NCBI GenBank assembly: GCA_032128415.1
Contig: JAQBGW010000004.1
Location: forward strand, 1 to 64,000
Source of the DNA: Ga0077527 sp032128415
GTDB lineage: Bacteria > Pseudomonadota > Gammaproteobacteria > Burkholderiales > SG8-41
Direction of reading: 5' to 3'
DNA length: 64,000 nucleotides
The notes beneath the pieces were generated by a model. It made no database searches, had not been told where the DNA came from, and saw nothing but the letters and a program-made list of their open reading frames with translations. This document shows, in pieces, positions 53,072 to 62,438 of this stretch. Position 1 is the first letter of the stretch, and each line of letters begins with the position of its first letter. The position numbers and the translations under genes were made by a program.

Positions 53072-54241
53072 TCAAGGCTTGAGCTTGTCCTCAAACCAAT
53101 TCCACATCTCCGCCACCCCCAGCGTCAGGTAGTCACGCTGGCAGTGCTGCGCGCCGCCTTCTTCGGCAGTGAACACCCGCAGCGTCTTGTCCTTTGATCC
53201 CGAGGCGTTGTACAGCGCCTGCGCGTCGGCCAGCGGCACCTGCTCGTCGTCGGCACCATGCACGATCAGGAACGGGCAGCGCATTTTCTGCACCACGCCG
53301 TCGAGTTTGAAAGGTTCGAGTTTTTTCAGTGCTTCGTCCAGCGTATCCACACCGAGTATCCAGGTGATGTGGTGGCCGGGTACTGACATTGAGGTCTTGA
53401 ACTGCGCATCAATGCGTTTTTTCCAGGTGGCGTGGTAGTCCCATATCGCACCCCAGGCGATGCACGCGGCGAAGCGCGAGTCCATAGCCGCCATGCGCGG
53501 TGAGTAATAACCACCGAGGCTGATGGCGACGACCCCGATTTTTTTCGGATCGACGTCATCACGCATTTCCAGCCAGTCGATGCAGGCCGAACCGGCAACT
53601 TCGTAGTCGTGGCGCAGGTAGTGGCCGCGGAAGCGGATCGCTTCGCCGGTGCCGGGGCCGTCCATCACCAGCACCGAGATGCCGCGCTTGATCAGGTCGG
53701 GCACGCCGCGCACGTACTGGATTTCCTTGGTGACGTCGAGGCCGTCGAAATAAACCACGCAGGGCGGGTGCTCAGCCGTCGTGTTCTGCGCATGCACGAA
53801 GTAACCGGGCAGGCTGCCGCCGGGGAACGGCACTTCGACGATTTCGATCTTGACGTCGGTCAGTGCGACGTGGCGATGGAAGCTGAACACGCCGGCCTTG
53901 TATGCGGCCAGTGCCTTGTCGTCCTTGGGTGTGCGAAAGCGCTCGGCCATCTGGTAGTAATTGCAGGCGCGCAAATAGGCGTGGGCGGCCGATACCCGGT
54001 GGCCGCTGGTATCGAATCGCTGCGCGTTGGCACTCACTTTGTCAGCCACATTGACGCAGGCGTTGAACCACGCTTCGTCGTCCTCCGGCGCTTTGTCTTT
54101 CAGCTGCATGCCGATCCTGTGCAATTCGCTGATTTCCGAGCCGCCGTAGGGCGCTGAACTCATCATATTGATAAATGCCGATGACCAGCGGTAGTTGCCG
54201 GGGAAATACATGAAATAGGCGGGGTCTTTCTTGGCGGTCAT
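53072..54241 (-). CDS. Alpha/beta hydrolase with helical cap, second copy of the 38.9-kb type
   Basis: A 389-residue protein. The N-terminal cap (SGHRVSAAHAYLRACNYYQMAERF) is followed by VVYFDGLDVTKE, the elbow VVAISLGGYYSPR, VHGADDEQVPL with the acid and GGAQHCQRDY with the His. It resembles dihydropseudooxynicotine-hydrolase-like C-C hydrolases and FrsA. Its placement between CoA-transferase and Bug-receptor genes suggests a ring-cleavage or ester step. Confidence 0.8.
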   Translation of the reverse strand: MTAKKDPAYFMYFPGNYRWSSAFINMMSSAPYGGSEISELHRIGMQLKDKAPEDDEAWFNACVNVADKVSANAQRFDTSGHRVSAAHAYLRACNYYQMAERFRTPKDDKALAAYKAGVFSFHRHVALTDVKIEIVEVPFPGGSLPGYFVHAQNTTAEHPPCVVYFDGLDVTKEIQYVRGVPDLIKRGISVLVMDGPGTGEAIRFRGHYLRHDYEVAGSACIDWLEMRDDVDPKKIGVVAISLGGYYSPRMAAMDSRFAACIAWGAIWDYHATWKKRIDAQFKTSMSVPGHHITWILGVDTLDEALKKLEPFKLDGVVQKMRCPFLIVHGADDEQVPLADAQALYNASGSKDKTLRVFTAEEGGAQHCQRDYLTLGVAEMWNWFEDKLKP

Positions 54242-54277
54242 TGCGGGTCCTTGCTGAATAAACGATGGTGGCGTGTT

Positions 54278-54329
54278 TGTCCTTCGACAGAGCCTGTCCT
54301 GAGTTTACCGAAGGACTCAGGACGAACGG
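54278..54329. repeat. Dispersed palindromic repeat (CCTTCGACA ... GGACGAACGG type)
   Basis: The sequence contains GTCCTTCG and GAAGGAC, and GTCCTGAG and CTCAGGAC, as inverted pairs. It is of the common CTTCGACAGGCTCAGGACGAAC-like repeat class seen between genes in many proteobacterial genomes, and lies between the hydrolase and Bug-receptor genes. Confidence 0.6.
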
Positions 54330-54357
54330 TGATGGCGCTGTCCCGGCGTGTGCAAAT

Positions 54358-55323
54358 CTACATCTTGGGAATTTTTGCGGCTTTGGCGACGCGCGCCCAT
54401 TTCGCGATTTCGTCCTGGATGAATGCCGCGTATTCTGCCGGCCCCTCGCCGCCAATGTAGTAACCCTGATCGGTCAGCTGCTTGCGTATGGCCGGATCAT
54501 TGAGCGGCTTTTGCAGTACCGCATTCAGGCGGTCGATGATGGCCTTGGGCGTGCCCGCGGGCGCGAGGATGCCATTCCAGTTGTAGCTGGAGAAGCCCTT
54601 GACGCCCTGCTCGGCGGCGGTCGGCGTGTTCGGCATCAGCGAAGAACGTTCGCTGGCGGTGACCGCCAGCGCGCGCAGCTTGCCGACGGCCACCAGCGGG
54701 GCGGCCGGTGCGATCTGCACATAGGCAAATTCGACATTGCCCGCCATCAGGTCGACCAGGTACAGCGCCGCGCCCTTGTACGGCACCATGTTCATCTTGA
54801 CGCCGGCCATGGTCGAAAACAATTCGGTGCCGAGATGTCCCACGGTGCCTATGCCCGGTGAGGCATAGTTGATGATGCCGGGACTGCGTTTGGCGAGATT
54901 GATGAACTCACGCAGGTTGCGCGCCGGCACCACCGGATGTACACACATGCAACTTGCGGTGCGCACGATCAGGGTGATTGGCGCAAAGGCGCGCGACGGG
55001 TTGTAGCCTAGCTTTTTGCGCACGCTGGGGGCGATGGTCAGCGGCCCGGGATTACCGCCGAGCAGCGTGTAGCCGTCGGCCGGCGCTTTGGCCACGGCTT
55101 CGGTGCCGATGGTGCCGCCGGCACCGCCGCGATTGTCGACCAGCACCTGCTGGCCCAGCGCGGAAGCAATAAAGTTTCCGGCCCAGCGCGAGTGTGTGTC
55201 AGTGGGGCCGCCGGCCGAGAACGGCACGATGAGGCGGATGGGTTTTGTTGGATAGGTTTGAGCGGTCGCTTGCAGGGCTACGAAACCCAGCGTAACGACG
55301 GCCAGCGGCATCAGCTTGTTCAT
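54358..55323 (-). CDS. Bug-family tripartite tricarboxylate transport substrate-binding protein
   Basis: ATG 55323 follows GGAGGAACCTC. The 321-residue protein has a signal peptide (ATA-QTYP) and the family opening YPTKPIRLIVPFSAGGPTD, VDNRGGAGGTIGTEAVAKAPADGYTLL and VPYKGAALYLVDLMAGNVEF. Bug receptors bind carboxylic acids, and orphans without TctA/B permeases are abundant in Burkholderiales; no permease is nearby here. Confidence 0.92.
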   Translation of the reverse strand: MNKLMPLAVVTLGFVALQATAQTYPTKPIRLIVPFSAGGPTDTHSRWAGNFIASALGQQVLVDNRGGAGGTIGTEAVAKAPADGYTLLGGNPGPLTIAPSVRKKLGYNPSRAFAPITLIVRTASCMCVHPVVPARNLREFINLAKRSPGIINYASPGIGTVGHLGTELFSTMAGVKMNMVPYKGAALYLVDLMAGNVEFAYVQIAPAAPLVAVGKLRALAVTASERSSLMPNTPTAAEQGVKGFSSYNWNGILAPAGTPKAIIDRLNAVLQKPLNDPAIRKQLTDQGYYIGGEGPAEYAAFIQDEIAKWARVAKAAKIPKM

Positions 55324-55471
55324 GAGGTTCCTCCAGTGTGGGCGCTCATATTGTGAACAGGTGTTGAGCGCTGTGTTCACGATAGTGAGCGGGCCGCGAC
55401 CTGTCAATCACCAGCGGAGCATCTGCTAAAATCGCCGCCTGTAGCAACAATCTTGACCAACAAGGAAGACC

Positions 55472-56386
55472 ATGGCCGCAAGAGCAAAGAAGTCCACAAC
55501 GCGAAAGCCGAATGTAAAAAAATACACCGATATTCTCTACGCAGTGAAGGATCAGGTGGCGTGGATCACCATCAATCGCGAGAAGGTGCTGAACGCATTC
55601 CGCGAGCAGACGCTGGACGAAATGATTGATGCATTGAAGTCCACGCGCGAAGACCCGTCCATCGTTTGCGCTGTAGTTACCGGCAAGGGCAACAAGTCAT
55701 TTTCCGCGGGTGGTGATTTTTATGCGATGAAGCGGCTTAATTTCACCAACGCCTATATGTGGAACGATCGCATGCTCGGGCTGGCGATGACTATCCGCGG
55801 CCTGCCGATCCCGGTGATCGCCATGGTCAACGGCTGGTGCATGGGCGGTGGACATGAGCTGGCGCTGTGGTGTGATCTGGTGATTGCCTCTGAAAACGCC
55901 GTGCTCGGCCAGACCGGTGCCAAGGTCGGCGCCTGCCCGACTGTGGGCGCCACGCAATATATTCCACGCATTATCGGCGAGCGTCTGGCGCGTGAAATGA
56001 TTTTCTGCGCGCGGCGGTTCGGGGCGAAGGAAGCGGTGGAAGTCGGCCTGATCAACAAATGTGTGCCGCAGAAGGATCTGCTGAAGGAAACGCTGAAGTG
56101 GTGCGAAACCATGAAGGGCCACAGTGCGCTGACCATGCGCATGACCAAGAAGTCGCTGAACGCCGAATCCGACAATCTGTATGCTTCATGGCAGCACGGC
56201 ATGGAGCTGCTGGCCCATGTCTGGGGTTCGGATGAAGCGAACGAGGGCATGGATGCCTTCCTCGCCGGTCGCAAGCCTAATTTCCAGAAATTCCGCATGA
56301 AAGCCAAGCGCGAACTCGAAATCTACGTTGACGGTTTCAACAAGGACCTCAACACGCCGCCGTCAATGCGGCGCAAGAAGCGTTAA
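55472..56386 (+). CDS. Enoyl-CoA hydratase/isomerase family, MenB/BadI-like
   Basis: The 304-residue crotonase has WITINREKVLNAFREQTLDEM, the oxyanion segments SFSAGGDFYAMK and NGWCMGGGHELALWCDLVIAS, and QTGAKVGACPTVGATQYI. This last part and the longer C-terminus are closer to naphthoate synthase and 2-ketocyclohexanecarboxyl-CoA hydrolase (BadI) than to ordinary hydratases. It would act on the CoA thioester formed by the CoA-transferases; a C-C-cleaving role is inferred only. Confidence 0.8.
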   Translation: MAARAKKSTTRKPNVKKYTDILYAVKDQVAWITINREKVLNAFREQTLDEMIDALKSTREDPSIVCAVVTGKGNKSFSAGGDFYAMKRLNFTNAYMWNDRMLGLAMTIRGLPIPVIAMVNGWCMGGGHELALWCDLVIASENAVLGQTGAKVGACPTVGATQYIPRIIGERLAREMIFCARRFGAKEAVEVGLINKCVPQKDLLKETLKWCETMKGHSALTMRMTKKSLNAESDNLYASWQHGMELLAHVWGSDEANEGMDAFLAGRKPNFQKFRMKAKRELEIYVDGFNKDLNTPPSMRRKKR

Positions 56387-56400
56387 TCGCAGCGGACGTG

Positions 56401-57603
56401 ATGGCTGAAGAACCCAAAGGCGCGCTGGCCGGCGTCCGTGTTCTCGATCTGACGCGCATACTGGCCGGACCGCTGTGCACCATGACGCTTGGCGACATGG
56501 GTGCGGACGTGATCAAGGTCGAACCGCCAGGCGCAGGCGACGACACGCGCAACTGGGGACCGCCCTTTGTCGAAGGGGAGTCGGCGTATTACCTCGGCGT
56601 TAATCGCAACAAGCGCTCGATCACGTTGAACATGGCGGTTAAATCCGGGCAGGAAGTGCTGGCCGGGTTGATCCGCAAGGCCGATGTGCTGGTGGAGAAT
56701 TTCAAGGTCGGCACGCTGGAGAAATGGGGTTTCGGCAACGACTGGTTGCAGGCCAATGCGCCGCGCACGATACGCTGCTCAATTACCGGCTACGGTTCGA
56801 CTGGGCCCAAAGCGGGTTTGCCGGGCTACGATTTCATCCTGCAGGCCGAGTCTGGATTGATGAGCATATGCGGTGAGCCGGACGGCACGCCGATGAAATA
56901 CGGCGTGGCCATCGTCGATATCTGCACCGGCATGCTCGCCTGCAATTCGATACTCGCTGCGCTGAATGCACGCCACAGTTCCGGCCGTGGCCAGCATGTC
57001 GAAGTATCACTGTTCGATTCCGGGTTGGCGATGCTGGCCAACGTCGCCGCCAATCACCTGGTGTCGGGCAAGGATGCCGGGCGTTTTGGCAACGGCCACC
57101 CCAACATCGTGCCCTACACCGCCTATCCAACGCGCGACGACATGATTGCCGTGGCGGTGGGCAATGACACCCAGTTTGGCAAATTTTCTGCAGCGCTGGG
57201 TCATGCGGGATGGGTTGCTGATCCACGATTCACCAAAAATCCGGACCGGGTGATGAATCGCGACGCGCTGGATCAGTTGATCAAGGTAGAGCTAAAACGC
57301 GAAGGCGCAGAATTCTGGATAGAAAAGTTAATGGCGACGGGCATACCCTGCGGCCGCATCAACAGCGTGGCACAGGCACTGGCCGCGCCGCACACGATTG
57401 CACGTGAAATGGTGACAACGGTTGAGCACCCGACTGCGGGTACCGTCAAAATGCTCGGCATGCCGTATCGTTTCAGCGATACGCCGGCGAGCATCCGTCG
57501 TCCGCCGCCACTGCTGGGTCAGCATACGGAAGCGGTGTTGCGTGATGAGCTGGGTTTCAGCGATACCCGCATCACTGCGTTGCGCACAGAAAAAGTTATT
57601 TAA
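56401..57603 (+). CDS. CaiB/BaiF (class III) CoA-transferase 2
   Basis: The 400-residue protein opens LAGVRVLDLTRILAGPLCTMTLGDMGADVIKVEPP, has RNKRSITLNMAVKSGQ and the catalytic Asp in KAGLPGYDFILQAESG. It starts 14 bases after the crotonase gene. A GTG at 56398 also fits. It differs clearly from copy 1, so the pair are not a recent duplication. Confidence 0.9.
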   Translation: MAEEPKGALAGVRVLDLTRILAGPLCTMTLGDMGADVIKVEPPGAGDDTRNWGPPFVEGESAYYLGVNRNKRSITLNMAVKSGQEVLAGLIRKADVLVENFKVGTLEKWGFGNDWLQANAPRTIRCSITGYGSTGPKAGLPGYDFILQAESGLMSICGEPDGTPMKYGVAIVDICTGMLACNSILAALNARHSSGRGQHVEVSLFDSGLAMLANVAANHLVSGKDAGRFGNGHPNIVPYTAYPTRDDMIAVAVGNDTQFGKFSAALGHAGWVADPRFTKNPDRVMNRDALDQLIKVELKREGAEFWIEKLMATGIPCGRINSVAQALAAPHTIAREMVTTVEHPTAGTVKMLGMPYRFSDTPASIRRPPPLLGQHTEAVLRDELGFSDTRITALRTEKVI

Positions 57604-57630
57604 AAACAACAGGTTACGTATAACCCCCCC

Positions 57631-58056
57631 ATGATCACTGGTCTCAGTCATGTATCCATCGTCGTGCCGGATCTGGCTGCGGCCATTACGCGGTTGCAGC
57701 AGATGTACGGACTGGTTGCCGGCGAGATCAAGGTCAACGACGAGCAGGGCGTGCGCATGACGTATGTCGATCTTGGCAACGCAAAAATCGAATTGATGGA
57801 ACCATCTCGCGCGGATTCGCCGATTGCGAAATTCCTGGAACGCAATCCCAGGGGCGGCATCCATCATTTCTGCATGAGTGTTGATGATGTGGCGGCAACG
57901 ACGCACGAATTGACTGCCGCCGGTGCGCAGGTGCTGGGCAGCGGTGCAGCACAACTCAACGTGCATGGCGAGCGGATTGCATTCGTACACCCCAAGGATT
58001 TTCTTGGCGCATTGATTGAGTTGGAAGAAAATAAGTTGGGGGAACACGGTGGTTGA
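57631..58056 (+). CDS. mce: Methylmalonyl-CoA epimerase-like VOC protein
   Basis: The 141-residue protein has the mce pattern: LSHVSIVVPDLAAAI, GVRMTYVDLGNAKIELMEP, KFLERNPRGGIHHFCMSV and the ending FVHPKDFLGALIELEE, supplying His and Glu metal ligands. In this context it could epimerise another acyl-CoA. Its stop overlaps the next start. Confidence 0.8.
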   Translation: MITGLSHVSIVVPDLAAAITRLQQMYGLVAGEIKVNDEQGVRMTYVDLGNAKIELMEPSRADSPIAKFLERNPRGGIHHFCMSVDDVAATTHELTAAGAQVLGSGAAQLNVHGERIAFVHPKDFLGALIELEENKLGEHGG

Positions 58057-59110
58057 ACAGAAACAACAACGAATTCCGGGCGAGAAACTGCGTGCATTTA
58101 TTACGGCAGCATTCGAGGCGGTACAAATTTCACCGGTTGACGCGCGCACGATTGCCGAGCTGATGACGCAAGCCGACCTCAACGGTTCCGAGGGCCACGG
58201 CGTTTTCCGTCTGCCGCAGTACATCCGCCGTATCAAGGGCGGTGCGGTCAATGTCAAACCAAACATTCGCGTTGAGCGCGAGATGGCCGGCATGGCGCTG
58301 ATCCACGGCGACAACGGCATGGGCCATCTGGTGATGAAGTTTGCTGCTGAAAAAGCGATCGAGAAGGCAAAGACCGCGGGCGTGGCCTGGGTCGGTGCGC
58401 GCTGGAGCAACCATGCCGGGCCGGCAGCGCTGTACGCGGCAATGCCGCTGGCGCACGACATGATCGGACTCTATATGGCGGTGGGTAGCGCCAATCATCT
58501 GCCGCCGTGGGGCGGGCTCGATATGTTGCTATCGACTAATCCAATTGCAGTGGCGGTACCTGCCGGTGCTGAGCAGGCGATCGTCCTTGACATGGCGACT
58601 ACGGTAGCAGCCTACGGCAAAGTCAAAACCAAAGCGCAGCGCGGCGAGATGATGCCCGAGGGCTGGATGATGGATCGGCAGGGTAATCCGCTGACCGATC
58701 CAAAACGCGCGAACGAAGGTTTTTTGCTGCCGATCGGCGGCTACAAGGGTTATGGTCTGGCGCTGGTGCTGGGCCTGCTCGCCGGCAATCTCAACGGCGC
58801 GGCGATGGGCAAGGACGTCATCGATTTCAACAATGACGACACCAGCGAGACCAACACCGGGCATGCCATCATCGCCATCAACATCGAGGCCTTCCAGCCG
58901 CTGGCGGAATTCAAGCAGGGCATGGATGCGCTGATCCGCGACGTTCGCAATTCACAACGCCTGCCCGGCGTCGATCACATTCGTCTGCCCGGTGAGGGCA
59001 CGCATACCACGCGTGCTCACAATGAAAAGAACGGGGTGCCGATGCCGCAAGCGCTGCTGGCGGCGCTGGATCAGTTGGCGAACGAGCTCAAGATTTCTCC
59101 GCTGAACTGA
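58049..59110 (+). CDS. Malate/L-lactate dehydrogenase family oxidoreductase (Ldh_2)
   Basis: GTG 58049, after GGGGGA and inside the mce stop, gives 353 residues. The LDH2/MDG2 motifs appear: HGDNGMGHLVMKFA, GARWSNHAGPAALYA, PIAVAVPAGAEQAIVLDMATTVAAYGKV, and LPIGGYKGYGLALVLGLLAG. These enzymes use NAD(P) to oxidise 2-hydroxy acids. It ends the operon starting at 55472. Confidence 0.88.
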   Translation: MVEQKQQRIPGEKLRAFITAAFEAVQISPVDARTIAELMTQADLNGSEGHGVFRLPQYIRRIKGGAVNVKPNIRVEREMAGMALIHGDNGMGHLVMKFAAEKAIEKAKTAGVAWVGARWSNHAGPAALYAAMPLAHDMIGLYMAVGSANHLPPWGGLDMLLSTNPIAVAVPAGAEQAIVLDMATTVAAYGKVKTKAQRGEMMPEGWMMDRQGNPLTDPKRANEGFLLPIGGYKGYGLALVLGLLAGNLNGAAMGKDVIDFNNDDTSETNTGHAIIAINIEAFQPLAEFKQGMDALIRDVRNSQRLPGVDHIRLPGEGTHTTRAHNEKNGVPMPQALLAALDQLANELKISPLN

Positions 59111-59156
59111 GGCGGTTTCGTCCACGGTTATGTAGCTTCGCACTGCTCCGACCGGA

Positions 59157-60056
59157 TCAACGGAGTGCCTTGTCGGAACGGAGCCTTTCGACAGTCAGAT
59201 CCACGAACGCTCGCACCTTGGCAGAGGCTTGTCGGCCTTCGCGATGCAGCACATGGATCGGCAGGGGGGGTGGCTCGAACTCACCCAGAACGATTTTAAG
59301 CGTGCCTGCGGCAAGATGGGGTGCGATCTGGTACGAGAGCAATTGTGTCACACCGAATCCGGCGAGCGCTGCTTCAACCGCCGCGCGATTGCTGGTAACA
59401 GTCAACCGGGGTTGAATCCGGACCGCGGTCGATTTTCCCTCATCTGAAAACTTCCATTCCGCACGCGGCGATACCGCGCTGGCCGAGATGATGGCATGAC
59501 GTGTGAGATCTGCCGGTCGTCGCGGGACACCGTGCGCTTTCAGGTAGGCAGGCGCTGCACAAGCGACACGCCGGACTTGACCCGTGCGTATCGCCCGCAT
59601 CGACGAATCCGGCAGCTCACCGATGCGGACGCCGACATCGAGGCCTTCGTCGATCAGATTAACCACGCGATCGACGAATAGCGCCGACACCGTCATATCA
59701 GGATAGTGCCGGAGATAGTCGACTATGCCCTGCATTACGTACATGTATCCGAACAGCACGGGCGCTGTGACTGCAAGGTTGCCGCGGGGTGCGGCGTTTA
59801 TGCCGGCGGCAGCTTCGTCGGCCTCGGCAACTTCCGCGAGGATGCGGCGGGCATCTTCCAGATATCGCCCGCCGGCCTCGGTGACCCGCACCTGGCGGGT
59901 AGTTCGCGTCAGCAACTTCACGCCCAGATCGTCTTCGAGGGTCAAGATCGAGCGGGTTACCGCGGGCGGGGAGATACCCAGTCGGCGCGCGGCGCGAGAA
60001 AAACTTTCCTCTTCTGCAACAGCAACATACACCGACATCAGATGAAAACGATCCAT
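59157..60056 (-). CDS. LysR-family transcriptional regulator
   Basis: The 299-residue protein starts MDRFHLMSVYVAVAEEESFSRAARRLGISPPAVTRSI, a winged HTH, followed by a LysR substrate domain (RGNLAVTAPVLFGYMYVMQGI). It is of the DsdC/CrgA-like subgroup with short effector pocket. It faces away from the AhpD-like gene, and the 155-base gap holds a palindromic LTTR site. Confidence 0.9.
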   Translation of the reverse strand: MDRFHLMSVYVAVAEEESFSRAARRLGISPPAVTRSILTLEDDLGVKLLTRTTRQVRVTEAGGRYLEDARRILAEVAEADEAAAGINAAPRGNLAVTAPVLFGYMYVMQGIVDYLRHYPDMTVSALFVDRVVNLIDEGLDVGVRIGELPDSSMRAIRTGQVRRVACAAPAYLKAHGVPRRPADLTRHAIISASAVSPRAEWKFSDEGKSTAVRIQPRLTVTSNRAAVEAALAGFGVTQLLSYQIAPHLAAGTLKIVLGEFEPPPLPIHVLHREGRQASAKVRAFVDLTVERLRSDKALR

Positions 60057-60081
60057 GGGCGATTTTCCGGCCGCTGCGTTG

Positions 60082-60102
60082 TTATTCCTAATAATGGAAT
60101 AA
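60082..60102. promoter_or_regulatory. LysR-type operator: TTATTCC-N7-GGAATAA
   Basis: A perfect seven-base inverted repeat with a seven-base spacer lies 26 bases upstream of the LysR start and about 110 bases upstream of the divergent AhpD-like gene. It contains a T-N11-A core (T86 to A98 of this block), the standard LTTR box. Confidence 0.65.
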
Positions 60103-60211
60103 TAAATTGCAATAAATGGATATTCTTCTATTTTATGGAACCTGTCAAAGTTCTCCCCGTTCGCAGCGCAGGATGCGCGGCGGCAACCAACCCGACGAAA
60201 AGGAGTTTCAC

Positions 60212-60757
60212 ATGAGCCGCATCACTGTTATCGATCATCACAACGCCAACGCCGAACAGAAAGCCCTGCTCGACGCTATCCAGTCGCAATTGGGCATGGT
60301 GCCCAATTTTCTAAAAATCTTCGCCAACTCCCCCGTTGCTCTGAGAGCGTTTCTGGGGCTGCATAGCGTTGCCAACGAAGGTTCACTGTCGGCGCAGACC
60401 CGCGAACGTATCGCGCTGGCCCTGGCGCAGCAGAATTCTTGCGCCTATTGCCTGTCAGCGCATACCGCCATCGGCCGCAAGTCTGGATTGACGGGCGACG
60501 AGATTGCAGCCAACCGTGCCGGAACCAGCGAGGACGCCAAAGCCGCGGTAGCGGTGAAGCTGGCACGCAGCCTGTCCGAACACAAAGGCGAAATCACTAC
60601 CGCCGAGTTGATCGAGGCGCGCGAGGCGGGCTATTCGGAAGCGGATATTGTGGAGATCATCACCCATGTTGGCATGAATATCCTCACTAACATTCTTGGC
60701 AAAGCGAGCCGGGTGGAAATCGACTTTCCGAAAGTAGAGCTCAAGCTGGCGGCGTAA
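60212..60757 (+). CDS. Carboxymuconolactone decarboxylase/AhpD-like protein
   Basis: From ATG 60212 (after AAAAGGAG) the protein has 181 residues. The redox CxxC in QNSCAYCLSAHTAIGRKSGL and following THVGMNILTNILGK match the AhpD-like CMD family. These act as alkylhydroperoxidases or decarboxylases. It is the first gene of the LysR-divergent unit. Confidence 0.88.
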   Translation: MSRITVIDHHNANAEQKALLDAIQSQLGMVPNFLKIFANSPVALRAFLGLHSVANEGSLSAQTRERIALALAQQNSCAYCLSAHTAIGRKSGLTGDEIAANRAGTSEDAKAAVAVKLARSLSEHKGEITTAELIEAREAGYSEADIVEIITHVGMNILTNILGKASRVEIDFPKVELKLAA

Positions 60758-60824
60758 ACGCAGGTCCGATGCCATCGCCGGCGGCACGCTACGCCGCCGG
60801 CATCCAACAAACAGGAGTAGTCCC

Positions 60825-62408
60825 ATGCCCCATGCATTTGCCGAAATTGCCTTCACTCCAACCGTCCAGGTCGCGCAGGCCCGCAACGGCAGCCGTGAAG
60901 CCAATCGTAATCTGGAGCTGGCTTCAGATGTGGGCAGCGCGTTGACGGCGCGCGAAGCGGAGTTCATCGTTGCACGTGACAGCTTCTACCAGGCGACAGT
61001 CAGTGAAACCGGCTGGCCGTACGTGCAGCATCGCGGCGGTCCGGTGGGATTCCTCAAGGTGCTGGATGCGCACACCATCGGCTTCGCTGATTTTCGCGGC
61101 AATAGGCAGTATGTGAGCGTAGGTAATCTGGCTGCCAACGATCGCATTTCGCTGATTCTGATGGATTACGCGAACCGGCAGCGCCTGAAGATCCTCGGGC
61201 GGGTGCGCTTCGTTGAGGAACTCGATGACTCGAAACTCATTGCCTGGCTGGAAGTGCCGGAATACCGGGCAAGGGTGGAGCGCGGGTTCGTGATCCAGGT
61301 TGAAGCGTACGACTGGAATTGCCCGCAACACATTACGCCCCGTTACGCGGAAGCAGAGCTCAGCCATTTGCTGGAGCCGCTCGTTGAAGAGAATCGCCAA
61401 TTGAAGACGCAGCTTGCGGCCGCCGGCAGCGCACTACCCGCAGTTCTCGGCACCGGGCCCTTGCAGTTGATCATCGCCGGCGTGAGGCAATTGACGCCCC
61501 GGGTGCGTGCTTACGAGTTGCGAGACGCCGAGGGGCGGGACTTGCCCCCGTTCGAGCCCGGCGCACACCTGCGGGTACCCGTGAGACTGGTCGACGGGCG
61601 CGAAGAAACGCGGCAATACTCGATTGCATCTGATCCCGCCCGCCGTGATGTGTACGAGATTGCTGTCCTGCGCGAGGATACTGGATCAGGAGGAAGTAGC
61701 GCAGTGCATGCACTGTTCCAGACTGGGCAGAAGCTGCTCTGCGGATATCCTGAAAACCAGTTCCGGCTGGACGACGGCCCCGGGCCGGTGATCCTGATAG
61801 CCGGTGGGATCGGCATTACACCGCTCAAGGCCATGGCTCATGCACTGGCAGCGCAGGGCCGGTCGTTTGATCTGCATTACGCGGCCCGCAGCCGGAGCGA
61901 CATGGCGTATGGCGACAGCCTGGCACGCGCGCTGCCGGGGCGCGTGACGGCGTACTACTCCGATTCCGGCGAGCGCCTGGATTCGGATCATGTCGTGCGT
62001 TCCGCGTCCAGCGATGCATTGATTTATGTGTGCGGTCCTGATCGGCTGCTTACGGCGGTCAAGGCGGCAGCGAACAAGGCGGGATTTGGTGCTGCACAGG
62101 TGCGCTCCGAGCGTTTTTCGGTGGCGACAAGTGCGGAAGACCGCCCGGTAGAGGTTGAACTGCGCCGCTCTGGGAAAACCATAATTATTCCAGGAAACCA
62201 GACTATCCTCGACGGCGTTCGGGCCGCTGGCGTAGCCGCGCTCTATGAATGCCGTACTGGCACGTGTGGGACCTGTGCAATCAAGGTGATTGATGGCGTG
62301 CCCGAGCATCGCGATGAGGTATTGACGGATGTAGAGCGCAATCGTGGACGGAAAATGTGCATCTGCGTTTCCCGCGCCAAATCTGTCCGGCTGGTACTTG
62401 ATATGTGA
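60825..62408 (+). CDS. Fusion: PNPOx-like flavoprotein, ferredoxin reductase and 2Fe-2S ferredoxin
   Basis: The 527-residue chain has three parts. Residues about 40-190 are a pyridoxamine-phosphate-oxidase-like domain (WPYVQHRGGPVGFLKVLD). Residues about 205-430 form an FAD/NAD reductase (RQYSIASDP, VILIAGGIGITPLKAM, YVCGPDRLL). Residues about 440-527 are a ferredoxin with ECRTGTCGTC then CICVS, ligating a plant-type 2Fe-2S cluster. It is expected to move electrons from NAD(P)H through FAD and FeS to an oxygenase or to the flavin domain. It follows the CMD gene by 67 bases. Confidence 0.85.
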   Translation: MPHAFAEIAFTPTVQVAQARNGSREANRNLELASDVGSALTAREAEFIVARDSFYQATVSETGWPYVQHRGGPVGFLKVLDAHTIGFADFRGNRQYVSVGNLAANDRISLILMDYANRQRLKILGRVRFVEELDDSKLIAWLEVPEYRARVERGFVIQVEAYDWNCPQHITPRYAEAELSHLLEPLVEENRQLKTQLAAAGSALPAVLGTGPLQLIIAGVRQLTPRVRAYELRDAEGRDLPPFEPGAHLRVPVRLVDGREETRQYSIASDPARRDVYEIAVLREDTGSGGSSAVHALFQTGQKLLCGYPENQFRLDDGPGPVILIAGGIGITPLKAMAHALAAQGRSFDLHYAARSRSDMAYGDSLARALPGRVTAYYSDSGERLDSDHVVRSASSDALIYVCGPDRLLTAVKAAANKAGFGAAQVRSERFSVATSAEDRPVEVELRRSGKTIIIPGNQTILDGVRAAGVAALYECRTGTCGTCAIKVIDGVPEHRDEVLTDVERNRGRKMCICVSRAKSVRLVLDM

Positions 62409-62438
62409 GACTGCGTATCGGTGGTGACCCGTCCGGTT

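Noticed and set aside
53072..54241. Nicotine degradation pathway
   Set aside because: Only a hydrolase fold resemblance supports it; the remaining enzymes do not match that pathway.
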